Origin: a virus
Strand: one strand, 5' to 3'
Virus record (IMG/VR): IMGVR_UViG_3300045125_000015
Span: 1-61,156 of that record
DNA: 61,156 bases
Shown: positions 1 to 9,299 of the stretch, in pieces
How positions within the stretch are numbered: the first letter of the stretch is position 1
Layout: every line of letters begins with the position of its first letter
The notes under the pieces: model-generated
The model's database searches: none
What the model saw: only the letters and a program-made list of their open reading frames with translations
What the model was told of the DNA's origin: nothing
Translations under genes and position numbers: made by a program

Positions 1-1478
1 GAGTCGTACCAGAAGAGGAACCACTTTGTTCACTACCCATACATTCCCGGCTTTGGCTTCTATGCCTTCGGCCTTATTCACCTTATCGGTGCTTTTGCTA
101 AGTCTGGTACTTCTATTATTCGTCAGCTTGTTGATGCTGGCACTCTATCGAACCTGCCAGGCGGTCTTAAGACTAAGGGGATGCGAGTCAAAGGGATGAC
201 ACTCCAATTGCTCCCGGCGAGTTCAGAGATGTGGACGTTGCCGCCGGAACGATCAGAGACAATATTCTCCCGCTTCCGTACAAAGAGCCGAGCCAAGTCC
301 TCCTTGGATTGATGAATCAGATCGTTGAGGAAGGCCGTCGTTTTGCAGCGGCGGCTGACCTCAAGATCGCAGACATGTCGGCCAACTCCCCAGTGGGAAC
401 CACGCTGGCTATTCTGGAGCGCACGCTCAAAGTCATGTCGGCAGTGCAGGCGCGTATCCACTACGCGATGAAGCAAGAGCTGAAACTGCTGAAAGACATC
501 ATTCGTGACTACACACCTGATGAGTATGACTATCAGCCGGTAGAGGGCACGCCCTCGTGCCGAAGAAGTCTGACTACGATCGAGGTAGATGTCATCCCAG
601 TAAGCGATCCCAACTCGGCCACGATGGCACAGAAGGTTGTGCAGTATCAGGCTGTGATGCAGATGGCAGCAGGCAACCCGCAGATCTATGACATGGTTGA
701 ACTGAACCGCCAGATGCTGGAAGTGTTGGGTATCAAGAACATCGGCAAGCTCGTTCCCAGTGCGGAAGATCAGAAGCCGAAAGACCCCGTGATCAGAGAA
801 CATGAACATCCTGAACGGCAAACCCGTGAAGGCGTTCATCTATCAGGATCACGAGGCACACATCACGGTGCATATGAGCGCCATGCAAGATCCGAAGATT
901 GCGCAGCTCATCGGCCAAAACCCGAAGGCGCAGATGATTCAGGCTGCAATGATGGCTCACATCAACGAGCACATCGCCTTCCAGTACCGCATGGAAATAG
1001 AGAAGCAGCTCGGCGTACCGCTCCCGGAGATGGACAAAGAACTTGCCGGAAGAGATGGAGGTCGAGGTATCTCGCATGATGGCCATGGCTGCGCAGAAGT
1101 TGTTGCAGAAGGATCAGGCAGAGGCTGCACAGAAGCAGGCACAGCAAGCGGCTCAAGACCCGCTCGTCCAGATGCAGCAGCAAGAACTGCAGCTCAAAGC
1201 GCAGGAAGTGGAGATCAAGAAGCAAAAGCTCGCGATGGACGCTGCGGCAAAAGCAGACCAGATCGAGATCGAGAAAGCCCGTATCGAAGCACAAGAGCGT
1301 ATTGCTGGCGTACAGGCCGGTGTCAAAGCAGCGGCAGAGAAAGAGCGTTTGGATGCAGAGATGCGAGGTCAAAGGTGTGGAGATTGGCAGCAGGATCGCC
1401 AAAGACCGGATGGAGATGCTCCAGACCACAGCCAAAGCCAACCAAACCAAAAGGCTAATTTATGGACAAGACGCTTGA
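1..1478 (+). CDS. Portal protein, P22-like type (5'-truncated, frameshifted)
   Basis: This is the C-terminal part of a portal protein, the dodecameric ring at the capsid vertex through which DNA enters and leaves. The window opens inside the gene. Frame 1 gives HYPYIPGFGFYAFGLIHL, then the reading moves to other frames: GEFRDVDVAAG (about 200), SPVGTTLAILERTLKVM (about 390), and from 802 a helical, glutamine-rich tail (MQQQELQLKAQEVEIKKQK) ending at RLIYGQDA. I see at least four indels, near 198, 560-600, 790, 1045 and 1360. The PYKEPS and VGTT blocks are typical of portals from P22-like and many uncultured aquatic phages. The N terminus lies outside the window. The stop overlaps the next start at 1462. 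Confidence 0.88.
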
Positions 1479-1654
1479 AGTACTCCTCAAACAGGTACGA
1501 GACAAGCGGATACAAATAGTAGAGGCTGTGTCCAACAACGCGGCCAAAGACTATTCTGAGTATCAAAAACTTTGTGGCGAGATTCGAGGCTCTATCACTG
1601 GCGGAGGGCTTTATCCTTGACCTCGCAAAACACATGGAGTTTTCTGATGAGTGA
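1462..1654 (+). CDS. Small conserved head-region protein, one frameshift
   Basis: The start codon ATG at 1462 overlaps the portal 3' end. Frame one gives MDKTLEVLLKQVRDKRIQIV and YSEYQKLCGEIRG. After an indel near 1590 the family-like end SLAEGFILDLAKHMEFSDE follows, with the stop at 1652-1654. The product would be about 63 residues, mostly helical and charged, without membrane segments. Its tight packing between portal and the GroES-like gene suggests a head-morphogenesis accessory role, which is inference. No catalytic motif is visible. Confidence 0.7.
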
Positions 1655-2048
1655 AATTGCCATCGCCAGACAAGACGGTGAGAGTTTCAACGCTGCCAGA
1701 AACAGCGGAGGAGAAAGCAAAGCAACTGCCGGAGCCGACTGGGTATCACATCCTGGTTGCGCTGCCGGAAATAGAAGACAAGTTTGACAGCGGGCTGGTC
1801 AAGGCGGACTCAACCATCCACTTTGAGCAAGTGCTGGCAACCGTGTTCTTTGTCATCAAGATGGGACCAGACTGCTACAAAGATGAAAAGCGGTTTCCAA
1901 CGGCCCATGGTGCAAGGAAGGGGATTTCATTCTCGCCCGTCCTAACACCGGCACCCGCCTGAAGATCCATGGTCGAGAGTTCAGGCTCATCAACGACGAT
2001 GTGGTTGAGGCTGTGGTCCAAGACCCTCGCGGCATTAGCCGGGCTTAA
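1651..2048 (+). CDS. GroES/Cpn10-like small protein
   Basis: Starts at GTG 1651, overlapping the previous stop. The core reads TGYHILVALPEIEDKFDSG then a conserved mobile-loop-like segment and a beta-rich half (GDFILARPNTGTRLKIHGRE, FRLINDDVVEAVVQD). This matches the layout of 10-kDa co-chaperonin-like proteins often encoded beside portal genes in uncultured phages. One base is missing near 1903, where the frame moves from RFPTAHG to the expected RFPTGPWCKEG. About 131 residues. Presumed role: helping GroEL fold head proteins, or a structural role using the same fold; neither is shown here. Confidence 0.7.
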
Positions 2049-2062
2049 CAAAGGAGAAACAA

Positions 2063-3013
2063 ATGGCACAGATGGAAATGGAAGAGTTTGAGTTCCCGGA
2101 CGAGAAGGAGGCAAAAGCCAAGCCTGCTGAGTCCGAGGAGTTTGAGTTTGAGATAGAGGACGACACGCCGCCGGAGGATCGTGGCCGTGAGCCGATGCCC
2201 AAGGAGATGGTCGAGGAGCTGGAAAACGACGAGCTTGAGGACTACTCGGAGAACGTCAAAACCCGCCTGAAGCAGATGAAGAAGGTGTGGCACGACGAGC
2301 GCCGGGAGAAGGAGCAGGCGCTACGTGAGCAGCAGGAGGCTCTGGACTATGCCCAGCGACTGATCGCAGGAAAACCAGGCGCTGAAAGGCCGGCTGACTC
2401 AGGGTGAGCAGGTCTATGTAGAGACCGCCAAGACCGCGGCCGAGCTAGAACTTGATGCGGCCAAGAAGGAGTACAAGGACGCCTATGATCATAGGCGACT
2501 CTGACTCATTGCTGGCGGCACAGGAGAAACTGAACGATGCGCAGTTCAAGCTGCAGCAGGTTCAGGATTTTGTTCCGTCTAGACAACGAGGCAGAAGTTG
2601 AGGTACAACCCCAGCAAACTCCAGTGTCTCGTCCTGACCAGAGGGCAGTTGCGTGGCAAGAGCGCAACGAATGGTTCGGTAAGGACGAGGAAATGACCAG
2701 CTTCGCTCTGGGTTTACATCAGAAGCTGGTCGCTCAGTACGGGACTTCATACCCCTCGACTGATGAATACTGGAAGAAGGTCGATGACACCATGCGTCGT
2801 CGATTCCCAGAGTATTTTGAAGAACGGGAGACGGCCCCCGCGCAGGACACAAAAACCCAGCGCGAGAAAGCACCCCCTGTCGTAGCTCCAGCAACACGTA
2901 GCACTGGTTCCAAAAAAATCAAGGTTACGCAGTCGGCAGTGAACGCGGCCAAAAAATTGGGCGTTCCACTGGAGATGTACGTACAGGAAATGATGAAATT
3001 GGAGGGTAGATAA
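2063..3013 (+). CDS. Scaffolding-type head assembly protein
   Basis: A canonical ribosome site (aaaggag) precedes ATG 2063. The protein is very acidic at the N terminus (EEFEFPDEKEAK, EFEFEIEDDTPPED), followed by long coiled-coil helices (ENVKTRLKQMKKVWHDERRE, LREQQEALDYAQRLIA). The C-terminal third carries AWQERNEWFGKDEEMTSFAL and ends in a basic helix (SAVNAAKKLGVPLEMYVQ). Acidic, coiled-coil and basic-tailed architecture just upstream of the capsid gene fits a scaffold. Indels near 2370, 2490 and 2570 split it. About 315 residues. Confidence 0.75.
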
Positions 3014-3481
3014 ATGGCTGAAAACCGTACACCACGTAATATCGAAACTCGTACCCAAGCGGAGCGTCCCAAGCAGTGGATGCCTCCGGAGCTTCTGCCA
3101 GAACCAGATAAGCAACCGGGTTACAAGTATCGTTGGATGCGCGTCACTCTTCAGGGTGAAACCGACGCTCGCAACATATCAATGAAGTTTCGAGAAGGTT
3201 GGGAGCCAGTGAAGATTGAGGAGCAGCCTCAGTATCAACTGCTAGTCAATGGCGAAGGCAGATGGAAAGACTGCGTTCAAATTGGCGATGTGTTGTTGGT
3301 CAAGACACCTGAAGAGCTGGCCGAGCAGCGGAATGATTACTATCTGAAGCAATCGGAGCAGCAAATCAAGGCAGTGGACAACAACCTTATGCGGCAAAAT
3401 GACCCACGTATGCCGCTATCTTCAAAGAGTCGAGTTCATCGACTTCGCGAGGAAATGGCAGCTAACTTTTTGGAGTTATAA
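3014..3481 (+). CDS. Conserved hypothetical head-region protein
   Basis: Intact 155-residue gene starting one base after the scaffold stop. It is hydrophilic with no membrane segment. It contains YKYRWMRVTLQGETDARNIS and VQIGDVLLVKTPEELAEQRN, the latter looking like a small beta domain followed by a helix. Placement between scaffold and decoration genes, and the stop/start packing at 3481/3482, imply co-expression with head genes. I do not recognise a defined function. Confidence 0.85.
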   Translation: MAENRTPRNIETRTQAERPKQWMPPELLPEPDKQPGYKYRWMRVTLQGETDARNISMKFREGWEPVKIEEQPQYQLLVNGEGRWKDCVQIGDVLLVKTPEELAEQRNDYYLKQSEQQIKAVDNNLMRQNDPRMPLSSKSRVHRLREEMAANFLEL

Positions 3482-4147
3482 ATGGCTTATCCTACTGTAT
3501 CGAAGCCTTACGGGCTTCAGCCGATCAATCTGATCGGCGGTCAGGTGTACGCCGGTTCGACTCGTCTGTTCCGTATCGCTAGCTAGCTACGGCACCAGCA
3601 TCTTCTACGGCGATGTGGTCAAGATCAACTCTGATGGCACTATCGTCAAAGATACTGGTACGACGACCGCGACCCCGGTTGGCATCTTCATGGGTTGCAC
3701 CTACACGAACCCGTCCACTCAGCCAAAAGCTGAACTACCAGTACGTACACTGGCAAGCACCAACTGCCCAAGACATCCAGGCGTACGTGGTTGACGATCC
3801 CGATGTTCTGTTCAAGGTTGCAGCAGTTTCGTCCGGCACTACTGTGGCTTTCTACAGCTCGCAGCAGATCGGCCTGAACGCAGCTCTGGTGCAGAACAAC
3901 GGTAACGAGCACCACTGGTGATTCGCAAGTTGCAATCGATGGCACTTCGTTTGCCACCACTGCATCTCTGCCTATCCGCGTTGTTGACATTGTTCCTGAT
4001 ACTTCAAATAGCGCTAACGGCTATTGCGAGTTCATTTGCAAATTCAACGCACCCTACATGGTTTCCACGCTTCACTAGCCCAGCGCAACACCGTGGCGAC
4101 TCGTGGTGACTGGCGGCCATGCGTATCTGAACCCGACTGGTGTTTAA
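3482..4147 (+). CDS. Head decoration/minor capsid-like protein, frameshifted
   Basis: Starts at ATG 3482 with MAYPTVSKPYGLQPINLIGG, a common opening of small capsid-associated proteins placed just before the major capsid gene. After a local duplication of agct near 3583 the reading resumes YGTSIFYGDVVKINSDG and continues with YVHWQAPTAQDIQAYVVDD, VAAVSSGTTVAFYSSQQIG, TSFATTASLPIRVVDIVP and GGHAYLNPTGV before the stop. At least four indels. About 220 residues, beta-rich. The decoration role is inferred from position and composition. Confidence 0.75.
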
Positions 4148-4157
4148 GGAGTAAGAC

Positions 4158-5068
4158 ATGGCTATTTCACGCGCACAACTACTGAAAGAGCTGCTGCCTG
4201 GCCTGAACGCACTGTTCGGCATGGAGTACGCTCGCTACGGCGAAGAGCACAAGGAGATCTACGAAACCGAGACCTCCGAGCGTTCGTTCGAAGAAGAGAC
4301 CAAGCTGTCTGGCTTCTAGCGCAGCGCCGGTCAAGAACGAAGGTTCGGCAATTCGCTACGACAACGGCCAAGAAGCTTGGACCGCTCGCTACAACCACGA
4401 AACCATTGCTCTGGGTTTCTCGCTGACCGAAGAGGCCATCGAGGACAACCTGTATGACAGCCTGTCTGGCCGTTATACCAAGGCTCTGGCTCGTGCCATG
4501 GCGTACACCAAGCAAGTCAAGGCTGCTGCTGTTCTGAACAACGGCTTCTCGTCCAGCTACCCCGGTGGCGACGGCGTGGCTCTGTTCAGCACTGCGCACC
4601 CGCTGGTGTCTGGTGGCACCAACAGCAACACCCCGACGACCCAGGTTGACCTGTCTGAAACCGCGTTGGAAAACGCAGTCATTCAGATCGCAGGTTGGAC
4701 TGACGAACGTGGTCTGCTGATCGCCGCTAAGCCCCGCAAGCTGATCGTCCCGCCGGCACTGCAATTCGTTGCAACCCGCCTGCTGGAAACTCAGCTCCGT
4801 CCAGGCACCAATGACAACGACGTCAACGCCATCGTCAACAACGGTTCGATTCCGGAAGGCTATACGATCAACCACTTCCTGACCGACAACGAACGGCTGG
4901 TATCTCACCACCGATGTACCGAACGGCATGAAGCACTTTGTTCGTATCCCGCTCCAGAATTCAATGGACGGGGATTTCGACACAGGGAATGTGCGTTACA
5001 AAGCACGTGAGCGTTACAGCTTTGGCTGGTCGGATCCGCTCGGCATGTTTGCATGTCAAGGCGCATGA
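4158..5068 (+). CDS. Major capsid protein (probable HK97 fold)
   Basis: Starts MAISRAQLLKELLPGLNALF with a good ribosome site. Downstream are YETETSERSFEEETKLSGF, ALGFSLTEEAIEDNLYDSLS, LNNGFSSSYPGGDGVALFS, AHPLVSGGTNSN, VPPALQFVATRLLET and, after an indel near 4900, TDVPNGMKHFVRIPLQNSMD and ARERYSFGWSDPLGMFA. The F-S-x-A-H-P block is typical of a large group of phage capsid subunits. An extra T at about 4317 creates a false stop. About 303 residues. A strong terminator follows at 5090. Confidence 0.88.
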
Positions 5069-5089
5069 CCTAGTATTTATGCGGTATCT

Positions 5090-5120
5090 CAAGGGGGCTT
5101 CGGCCCCCTTGTTTTATTTC
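5090..5120 (+). terminator. Rho-independent terminator after the capsid gene
   Basis: An 8-bp perfect GC-rich stem (aagggggc / gccccctt) closed by a TTCG tetraloop is followed by gttttattt. It lies 21 bases after the capsid stop. It would end or attenuate the head operon before the homing endonuclease gene. Confidence 0.9.
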
Positions 5121-5165
5121 CAGAGTCCATGTATCATTACTCGTGTCATATAACAGGAGAGTGAT

Positions 5166-5744
5166 ATGGACTACAGCAGCTACCCTACAGATCGCGCGAC
5201 TGCTAAAGCGTACGGGTGCTCAGTATTACTTCACCGGCAAGCCATGCATTCGCGGCCACATAACTCTGCGAAAAACCAAGGGTTCGTGCGTGGATTGCAT
5301 GAAGGAAGACTGGGAGATAGACAACAAGAAGCGCAGCGAGAAGCCCAAGTCGGAAGCATCCAGAGCCGCTGGTCAGCAGGTATTACGAGAAGAACAAAGA
5401 GACTGGTCAAGGCTAGGGCAAACGCTAGGCCAAAAGATGAGGTCAACAAGTACAAGCAAAAATACAAACAGACAAATCCAGATCTGTAGTACAAGCCATG
5501 ACTAGCGTTCGCAAGCGCCGGCATCGCAACGCCACGCCTAAGTGGGTAACTAAAGAAGAAAAGTTGGCTATCAGAAAACTGTACCTGAAGGCCATGGAGC
5601 TAACCAAGCTGACCGGCGTGAGATATGTGGTGGATCATGACTACCCGCTGCATGGCGAAACCATCTGCGGTTTGCATGTTTTGAAGAACTTGACAGATCA
5701 TGACTCAGGAGGAAAATTTGAAGAAAGTCAAACAAGCTGCTTGA
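5166..5744 (+). CDS. HNH homing endonuclease, frameshifted
   Basis: A free-standing HNH-type nuclease. N terminus: YYFTGKPCIRGH followed by GSCVDC, a zinc-binding Cys/His pattern common in this family. A lysine-rich linker follows (YEKNKETVKARANARPKDE), then RKRRHRNATPKWVTKEEK and the nuclease part YVVDHDYPLHGETICGLHVL with a final N-L-Q-I segment. D-H and H-x-x-N-L-Q-I match the HNH core. Ribosome site aggagag precedes ATG 5166. Indels near 5210, 5385, 5485 and 5690. It sits alone between a terminator and a promoter, as expected for an inserted selfish gene. Confidence 0.85.
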
Positions 5745-5759
5745 GTCATAGAATTCCCC

Positions 5760-5788
5760 TTGCATTCCCTCTCGGCTCATAGTATAAG
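5760..5788 (+). promoter_or_regulatory. Sigma-70 promoter, TTGCAT-N17-TATAAG
   Basis: -35 TTGCAT at 5760-5765, a 17-base spacer, and -10 TATAAG at 5783-5788, close to consensus. It lies between the endonuclease gene and the next structural gene, so it would restart transcription after the terminator at 5090. A perfect 14-base palindrome (ccgggagttcccgg, 5798-5811) at the expected start of the RNA may act as a 5' stem-loop. Confidence 0.75.
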
Positions 5789-5879
5789 GCTATGAATCCG
5801 GGAGTTCCCGGTGCGCTCGAACGGTCCCGGCCGACTTTCATGCAGATCGACGCACCTAACCGCATGAAGGGAAAATCTA

Positions 5880-6357
5880 ATGGCAGTTTCTACTACCCAA
5901 AGTATTTGGCGTTCGGGTGGCGGTGATAACACCCGCCAAGCCTATTGCGGCACCGGCGTCATGGCAGCAGGTTTCTATGTTGCTAACGCAGCAGTGCTCT
6001 GGCAACGTTGTAGTTGCTTCTGGCTCAGACTGCTGAACTTATTCTTCCAGCAAACGCTGTTGTCACGCAGGTGATGATCACCGACGGCCTTGACTTCGGC
6101 ACGATGAACGTCGGCTATGTGACGGTTGACGGCGCTACTAACAACACCTCGTACCTATGCAAACGGCTGCATCGGCTGTCGGCTGACTGTCAGCCCTGGC
6201 TCGACTGGCAGCGGCGCGGGTCTCGGTACTGGTGATGAGCGCGACGAAGAACGTCACAGTCACTACCGAGAGCACAGAGTTCGGCTGCTGGCAACGTTGG
6301 CGGCTATCATCTACCTACTACGTCACTGATCCCCTGTTTGGTCAGCAGAACAACTAA
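5880..6357 (+). CDS. Small structural (tail or head-associated) protein, frameshifted
   Basis: ATG 5880 opens MAVSTTQSIWRSGGGDNTRQ. After an indel near 5990 it continues SGNVVVASGSD, ELILPANAVVTQVMITDGLD and MNVGYVTVDGATNNTSYL, ending YYVTDPLFGQQNN. It is beta-rich with small residues, like small virion proteins found next to capsid genes. About 155 residues, with at least four indels. First gene downstream of the promoter at 5760. Confidence 0.7.
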
Positions 6358-6369
6358 TAGGGGGCCGGC

Positions 6370-6661
6370 ATGGCTCATGCAAACAGACGTTCAGGCCAGA
6401 GCTAATGGCCCTGCTGACGCGCACTGATGCTTCTGAAGGCCGCACTCGCGTGAAGGGCATGATCATTGCGCTGACATCGAGTGCTGGCAACGTTACTATC
6501 ATGGACGGCGGATCGAACGTAGTTCTCTGTTCAGCACCGGTGGCCAACGGCGAGGCATGTCGACTGCTTAGCATTCCTGCGTGAGGGCGTGTTGTGCTCG
6601 TCAAACGTGACCGTGACTGTGCAGTGTTGGTGCAAACTCGGTGACGGTGTTCTATGGCTAA
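6370..6661 (+). CDS. Small beta-rich structural protein, frameshifted
   Basis: Opens MAHANRRSGQ (likely MAHA plus an indel). The well-kept core is DASEGRTRVKGMIIALTSSA then NVTIMDGGSNVV, and it ends EGVLCSSNVTVTV ... NSVTVFYG. This short beta-sandwich-like protein with a terminal VTVFYG resembles small structural proteins that follow capsid genes in related phages. About 95 residues. The stop overlaps the next start by eight bases. Confidence 0.65.
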
Positions 6662-6913
6662 GAAGACTCCATCCCTTGCGATCGGCCGTGGTGAGAAGCT
6701 GCCCGTTTCAAGGGTGCGGGTCTTGACCGCCAAGGGTCGGGCTAAGTACAACACGGCGACCGGGCAGCCGAATCTCAAGGCTCCGCAGCCGGAAGGTGGC
6801 GCGCGCAAGAGGTCATTCTGCGCCCGGATGTCTGGGATGCCAGAGCTCCTATGAAAGATGAGAAAGGCCGCCCAACGAGGAAAGCGGCGTCTTTGAAAAG
6901 GTGGAAGTGTTGA
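6654..6913 (+). CDS. Small basic protein ending SLKRWKC (DUF6321-like)
   Basis: Reads MAKKTPSLAIGRGEKLPVSK, LTAKGRAKYNTATG, NLKAPQPEGGARKRSFCARM and ends MKDEKGRPTRKAASLKRWKC. The R-S-F-C-A-R-M and terminal SLKRWKC blocks are a recognisable signature of a small phage protein family of unknown function; I recall it as DUF6321 but could not check. About 86 residues, very basic. Indels near 6707, 6770 and 6850. Confidence 0.7.
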
Positions 6914-7165
6914 TCGTGGATATCAATCTTGTCTGGAATGGCGCTTTGTCGCTGTTTGTGGGCTTGTTTGCGTATATCGCCCATGAAAAATTCTCAGAGC
7001 TGGCTCGTATCACGATCCTGTTGAACAGGACTCGTGAGGAGATTGCGCGGGATAACGTGACCAAAGCAGAGGTTGATCGTATTACTGACCATATCGATCA
7101 GCGGTTCAATCAGGCTTGAGTCCAAGCTTGACCAGCTGATCGAATCTAACAGGAAGATCATATGA
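6901..7165 (+). CDS. Small single-membrane-span protein
   Basis: Starts at GTG 6901 inside the previous gene. An N-terminal hydrophobic segment (LVWNGALSLFVGLFAYIAH) is followed by a charged helix (LLNRTREEIARDNVTKAEVD) and, after an indel at 7112, RLESKLDQLIESNRKII. One membrane span plus a cytoplasmic coiled coil is the layout of several phage small membrane proteins, including some holin accessory proteins. About 88 residues. The function is not established by sequence. Confidence 0.7.
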
Positions 7166-7847
7166 GAAGCGCAAAGTCAAACGGTTTGCAGAAGGCAAGG
7201 AAGTGGAAATTGAAGAGCGTTCGACTAAAAGTCCTCGCTTGATTGCTGAAGAAAAGGCAAAGGCACCGGAAGATTATGCTGGCCTTGGTGGCCGCATGAA
7301 ACCCACTCCTGCCGCTTCTCCTTTTGCCGGTCCTCGTGAGTACATTACAGAGTCCAAGAAACTGAGGTAGAGGAATCCGAGCCGAGCTATGTCAGAAGGC
7401 ATCGCTGCTGGCAAAGGTGCTCGCAACCTTACGCTTGAAGAGTCCAGAAACAACCAAGGCTCAGCCCTGTAGCCAAGAAGAAACCTGTGGTGAAGAAAGC
7501 TTCTATATGAGGACACTGGCGCAAAGATTAGCAGTCAGTCGACTTTGAGTCCAGACTGAGCCTGCTGGACGAGCGCCGCTAAGACTGCCGATGACTTCGT
7601 GCTAACAAGACCAGCTGCTGGCAAGTCACTGTCAGCAAGATTCCAAAGAATACTTGCCTGACTCCTGAGCGTCTTGAGTCTTCGCGCAAGTCTACTACAG
7701 TGACTTTGAAGTCGCAAGCCTGTACGTAGCGCAGAAGACATTCGTGCGGCTCGTAGCATGATAGCTTCAGGTGGCAAAGCTTCCAGCGCATCTAGCCGTG
7801 CTGATGGCATTGCCACACGCGGCAAAACTCGTGGGAGGATCTGCTAA
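7162..7847 (+). CDS. Basic protein ending in SSRADGIATRGKTRGR, heavily frameshifted
   Basis: Overlaps the previous stop by four bases. The first part is MRKRKVKRFAEGKEVEIEER, SPRLIAEEKAKAPEDYAGLG and PTPAASPFAGPREYITESKK. The middle jumps frames several times (GIAAGKGARNLTLEESRNN; VAKKKPVVKKAS). It ends SSASSRADGIATRGKTRGRI and C. The ending recurs in the next genes. Very lysine/arginine rich, about 225 residues. I infer a virion-internal or DNA-associated role from its basic composition and position; no domain is recognised. Confidence 0.6.
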
Positions 7848-8245
7848 TGGCTGATAAAGACCCAACTCGACGGTATGCAACCTATGGATGATTATTTAAG
7901 GTGCCATGTAACAGAAAAACGCGATGAATCGCAAAAAAGCTTTAGATACTATGACGACTAGGAATAGGCAATTAGGCGCTGTAGGTGCTATACCGAATTG
8001 GTATTGCAGAAAACATGTCCTGATGCAACAAGATTAACAAAAGAATACAAGCAGCACGGAAAAGTCAGGCATGGAATCCTCTGAGGTTGAAAATGCAAGC
8101 AAAGACCGGCGCGTAAAGAGAAGCAGCTACGAAGCGCTATGAAAAGTCAAAGTATGGCATGAAAAAAGGCGGCAAGGTTTCTTCTGCTTCTTCTCGCGCA
8201 GATGGCTGCGCACAACGCGGCAAAACCAGAGGGAAGATGGTATGA
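7847..8245 (+). CDS. Basic protein, second SRADG-type tail
   Basis: ATG 7847 overlaps the previous stop. Segments: MQPMDDYL, DTMTTRNRQLGAVGAIPNW, DATRLTKEYK, PLRLKMQAKTGARKEKQLR, KRYEKSKYGMKKGGKVSSAS and the tail SRADGCAQRGKTRGKMV. About 130 residues with several indels. The tail is a near copy of the one ending the previous gene. Function unknown; the composition suggests nucleic-acid contact (inference). Confidence 0.6.
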
Positions 8246-8604
8246 GAAAGCGCAAAAAGTTTGCTGATGGCGGTGTGACTGGCCAAACCCAGCAGCCTAC
8301 CTATCCTTTCTACGGCAATCAGCCGCAAGCTGGTGGCCAGAACGGCGGCATGAATCAGACCTTCAACATGCAGCCACAGGCTATGGCAGGCCCGAACGAT
8401 CAGATGGGTCAGAACCAGCGGTTCAAGAAGGGCGGCCAAGTCAAGGTCAAGAAGGTGATGGAAGAGTTTAAGGCTGGCAAGCTGAAGTCCTCATCTGGCC
8501 AGAAGGTAACTAACCCCAAGCAGGCGATTGCCATCGGGCTGTCGGAGGCTGGGATGTCCAAGAAGAAAGGTGGCGGTATGGCTGAGTCCAAGAACAATGG
8601 TTGA
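8242..8604 (+). CDS. DUF6496-like small basic protein
   Basis: ATG 8242 overlaps the previous stop. N-terminal RKRKKFADGGVTGQTQQP, a Gln/Asn/Met-rich middle, and a C-terminal block KKVMEEFKAGKLKSSSGQKV, TNPKQAIAIGLSEAGMSKKK. The V-M-x-E-F-K ... T-N-x-K-Q-A-I-A-I-x-L-S-E-A pattern is a well known small domain (I recall DUF6496) of unknown function found in phages and bacteria. 120 residues, no evident frameshift in the body. Confidence 0.75.
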   Translation: MRKRKKFADGGVTGQTQQPTYPFYGNQPQAGGQNGGMNQTFNMQPQAMAGPNDQMGQNQRFKKGGQVKVKKVMEEFKAGKLKSSSGQKVTNPKQAIAIGLSEAGMSKKKGGGMAESKNNG

Positions 8605-8850
8605 AGAAAGAAGTGTCCTTCATGAAGAAGAAGGGCGCTCCCAAGTCGATGATCAAACACGAGGAGGCTGAGATGAAAGCAATGAAAAACGGTGGCTATG
8701 CCAAGAAGGCGGCATATGGCTGCATCAAAGATGGGTGCGGTTAAGACAGCTGCTCCGAGTCGTGATGGCGTTGCCACCAAAGGCAAAACCAAAGGCACGA
8801 TGATCAAGATGGCCGGCAACAAAGGCATGAAGCACGGCGGCAAGTGCTGA
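8578..8850 (+). CDS. Basic protein, third SR(A)DG-type tail
   Basis: Starts at ATG 8578 inside the end of the previous gene (MAESK), then KKEVSFMKKKGAPKSMIKHE, EAEMKAMKNGGYAKKA, MAASKMGAVKTAAPSRDGVA, TKGKTKGTMIKMAGNKGMKH and a final GGKC. The PSRDGVATKGKTKG segment is the third version of the repeated tail. About 90 residues. Indels near 8600 and 8712. Function unknown. Confidence 0.65.
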
Positions 8851-8851
8851 T

Positions 8852-9121
8852 ATGAGGCCATCACGCGGCATGGGTGATATCAGCTCCAAGCAAGATGCCA
8901 AAGGCTAAGACGAAGCCACGCCGGGACAATACCGACTTCACCGAGTACAAGAAGGGTGGGAAGGTAAAACCGGTGTGGGAGAAGCCGCGTCCTAAACAGC
9001 TGGGCAAACCGTCGGTTCTGTCTGCTGTGAAGAAGGCTGCGGCAAAGTCTAGGGCGAAAGGCTGCTGGCCGGCCTTATCCCAACGCTGGTGGATAATATA
9101 TGGGCAGCTAGGAGAAAGTGA
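8852..9121 (+). CDS. Small basic protein MRPSRGMGDI family
   Basis: Opens MRPSRGMGDI and after an indel continues PSKMPKAKTKPRRDNTDFTE, YKKGGKVKPVWEKPRPKQLG and KPSVLSAVKKAA, ending KAAGRPYPN ... DNIWAARRK. The P-S-K-M-P and W-x-K-P-R-P-K motifs are typical of a small basic protein often seen in this gene run in uncultured phages. About 88 residues. The stop overlaps the next start (TGATG). Confidence 0.65.
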
Positions 9122-9299
9122 TGGCAGAGAAATGGATCCAGTCCGCAATCAAGGAAAAGGGGGCGCTACGTTCTGCGCTCGGTGCAAAAAAGGAAAGAAC
9201 ATCCCGGCAGGGAAACTAGCTGCTGCTGCAAAAAAGCCCGGAAAGATGGGCCAACGAGCGCGACTAGCGGAAACATTAGGTAAGCTTCGTAAAAAATGA
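9121..9299 (+). CDS. Small basic hypothetical protein
   Basis: MAEKWIQSAIKEKGALRSAL, GAKKGKNIPAGKLAAAAKKP, GKMGQRARLAETLGKLRKK. One A is missing from a poly-A run near 9190, which otherwise breaks the frame. About 59 residues, strongly basic and helical. It closes the run of basic proteins. The stop overlaps the start of an HNH gene by four bases. Confidence 0.7.

Noticed and set aside
123-1450. Minus-strand frames of 160-240 codons across the portal gene
   Set aside because: The plus strand carries a continuous portal family signal across the same bases, with typical codon use.
4158-5068. Stop codon recoding (TAG readthrough) in the capsid gene
   Set aside because: The TAG near 4317 is also accompanied by a frame change; a single inserted base explains both, and TAG is used as a normal stop elsewhere (34800-34802).
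5798-5811. Palindrome ccgggagttcccgg as a terminator
   Set aside because: No T-run follows and it lies just after a good promoter, so it fits a 5' leader hairpin better.
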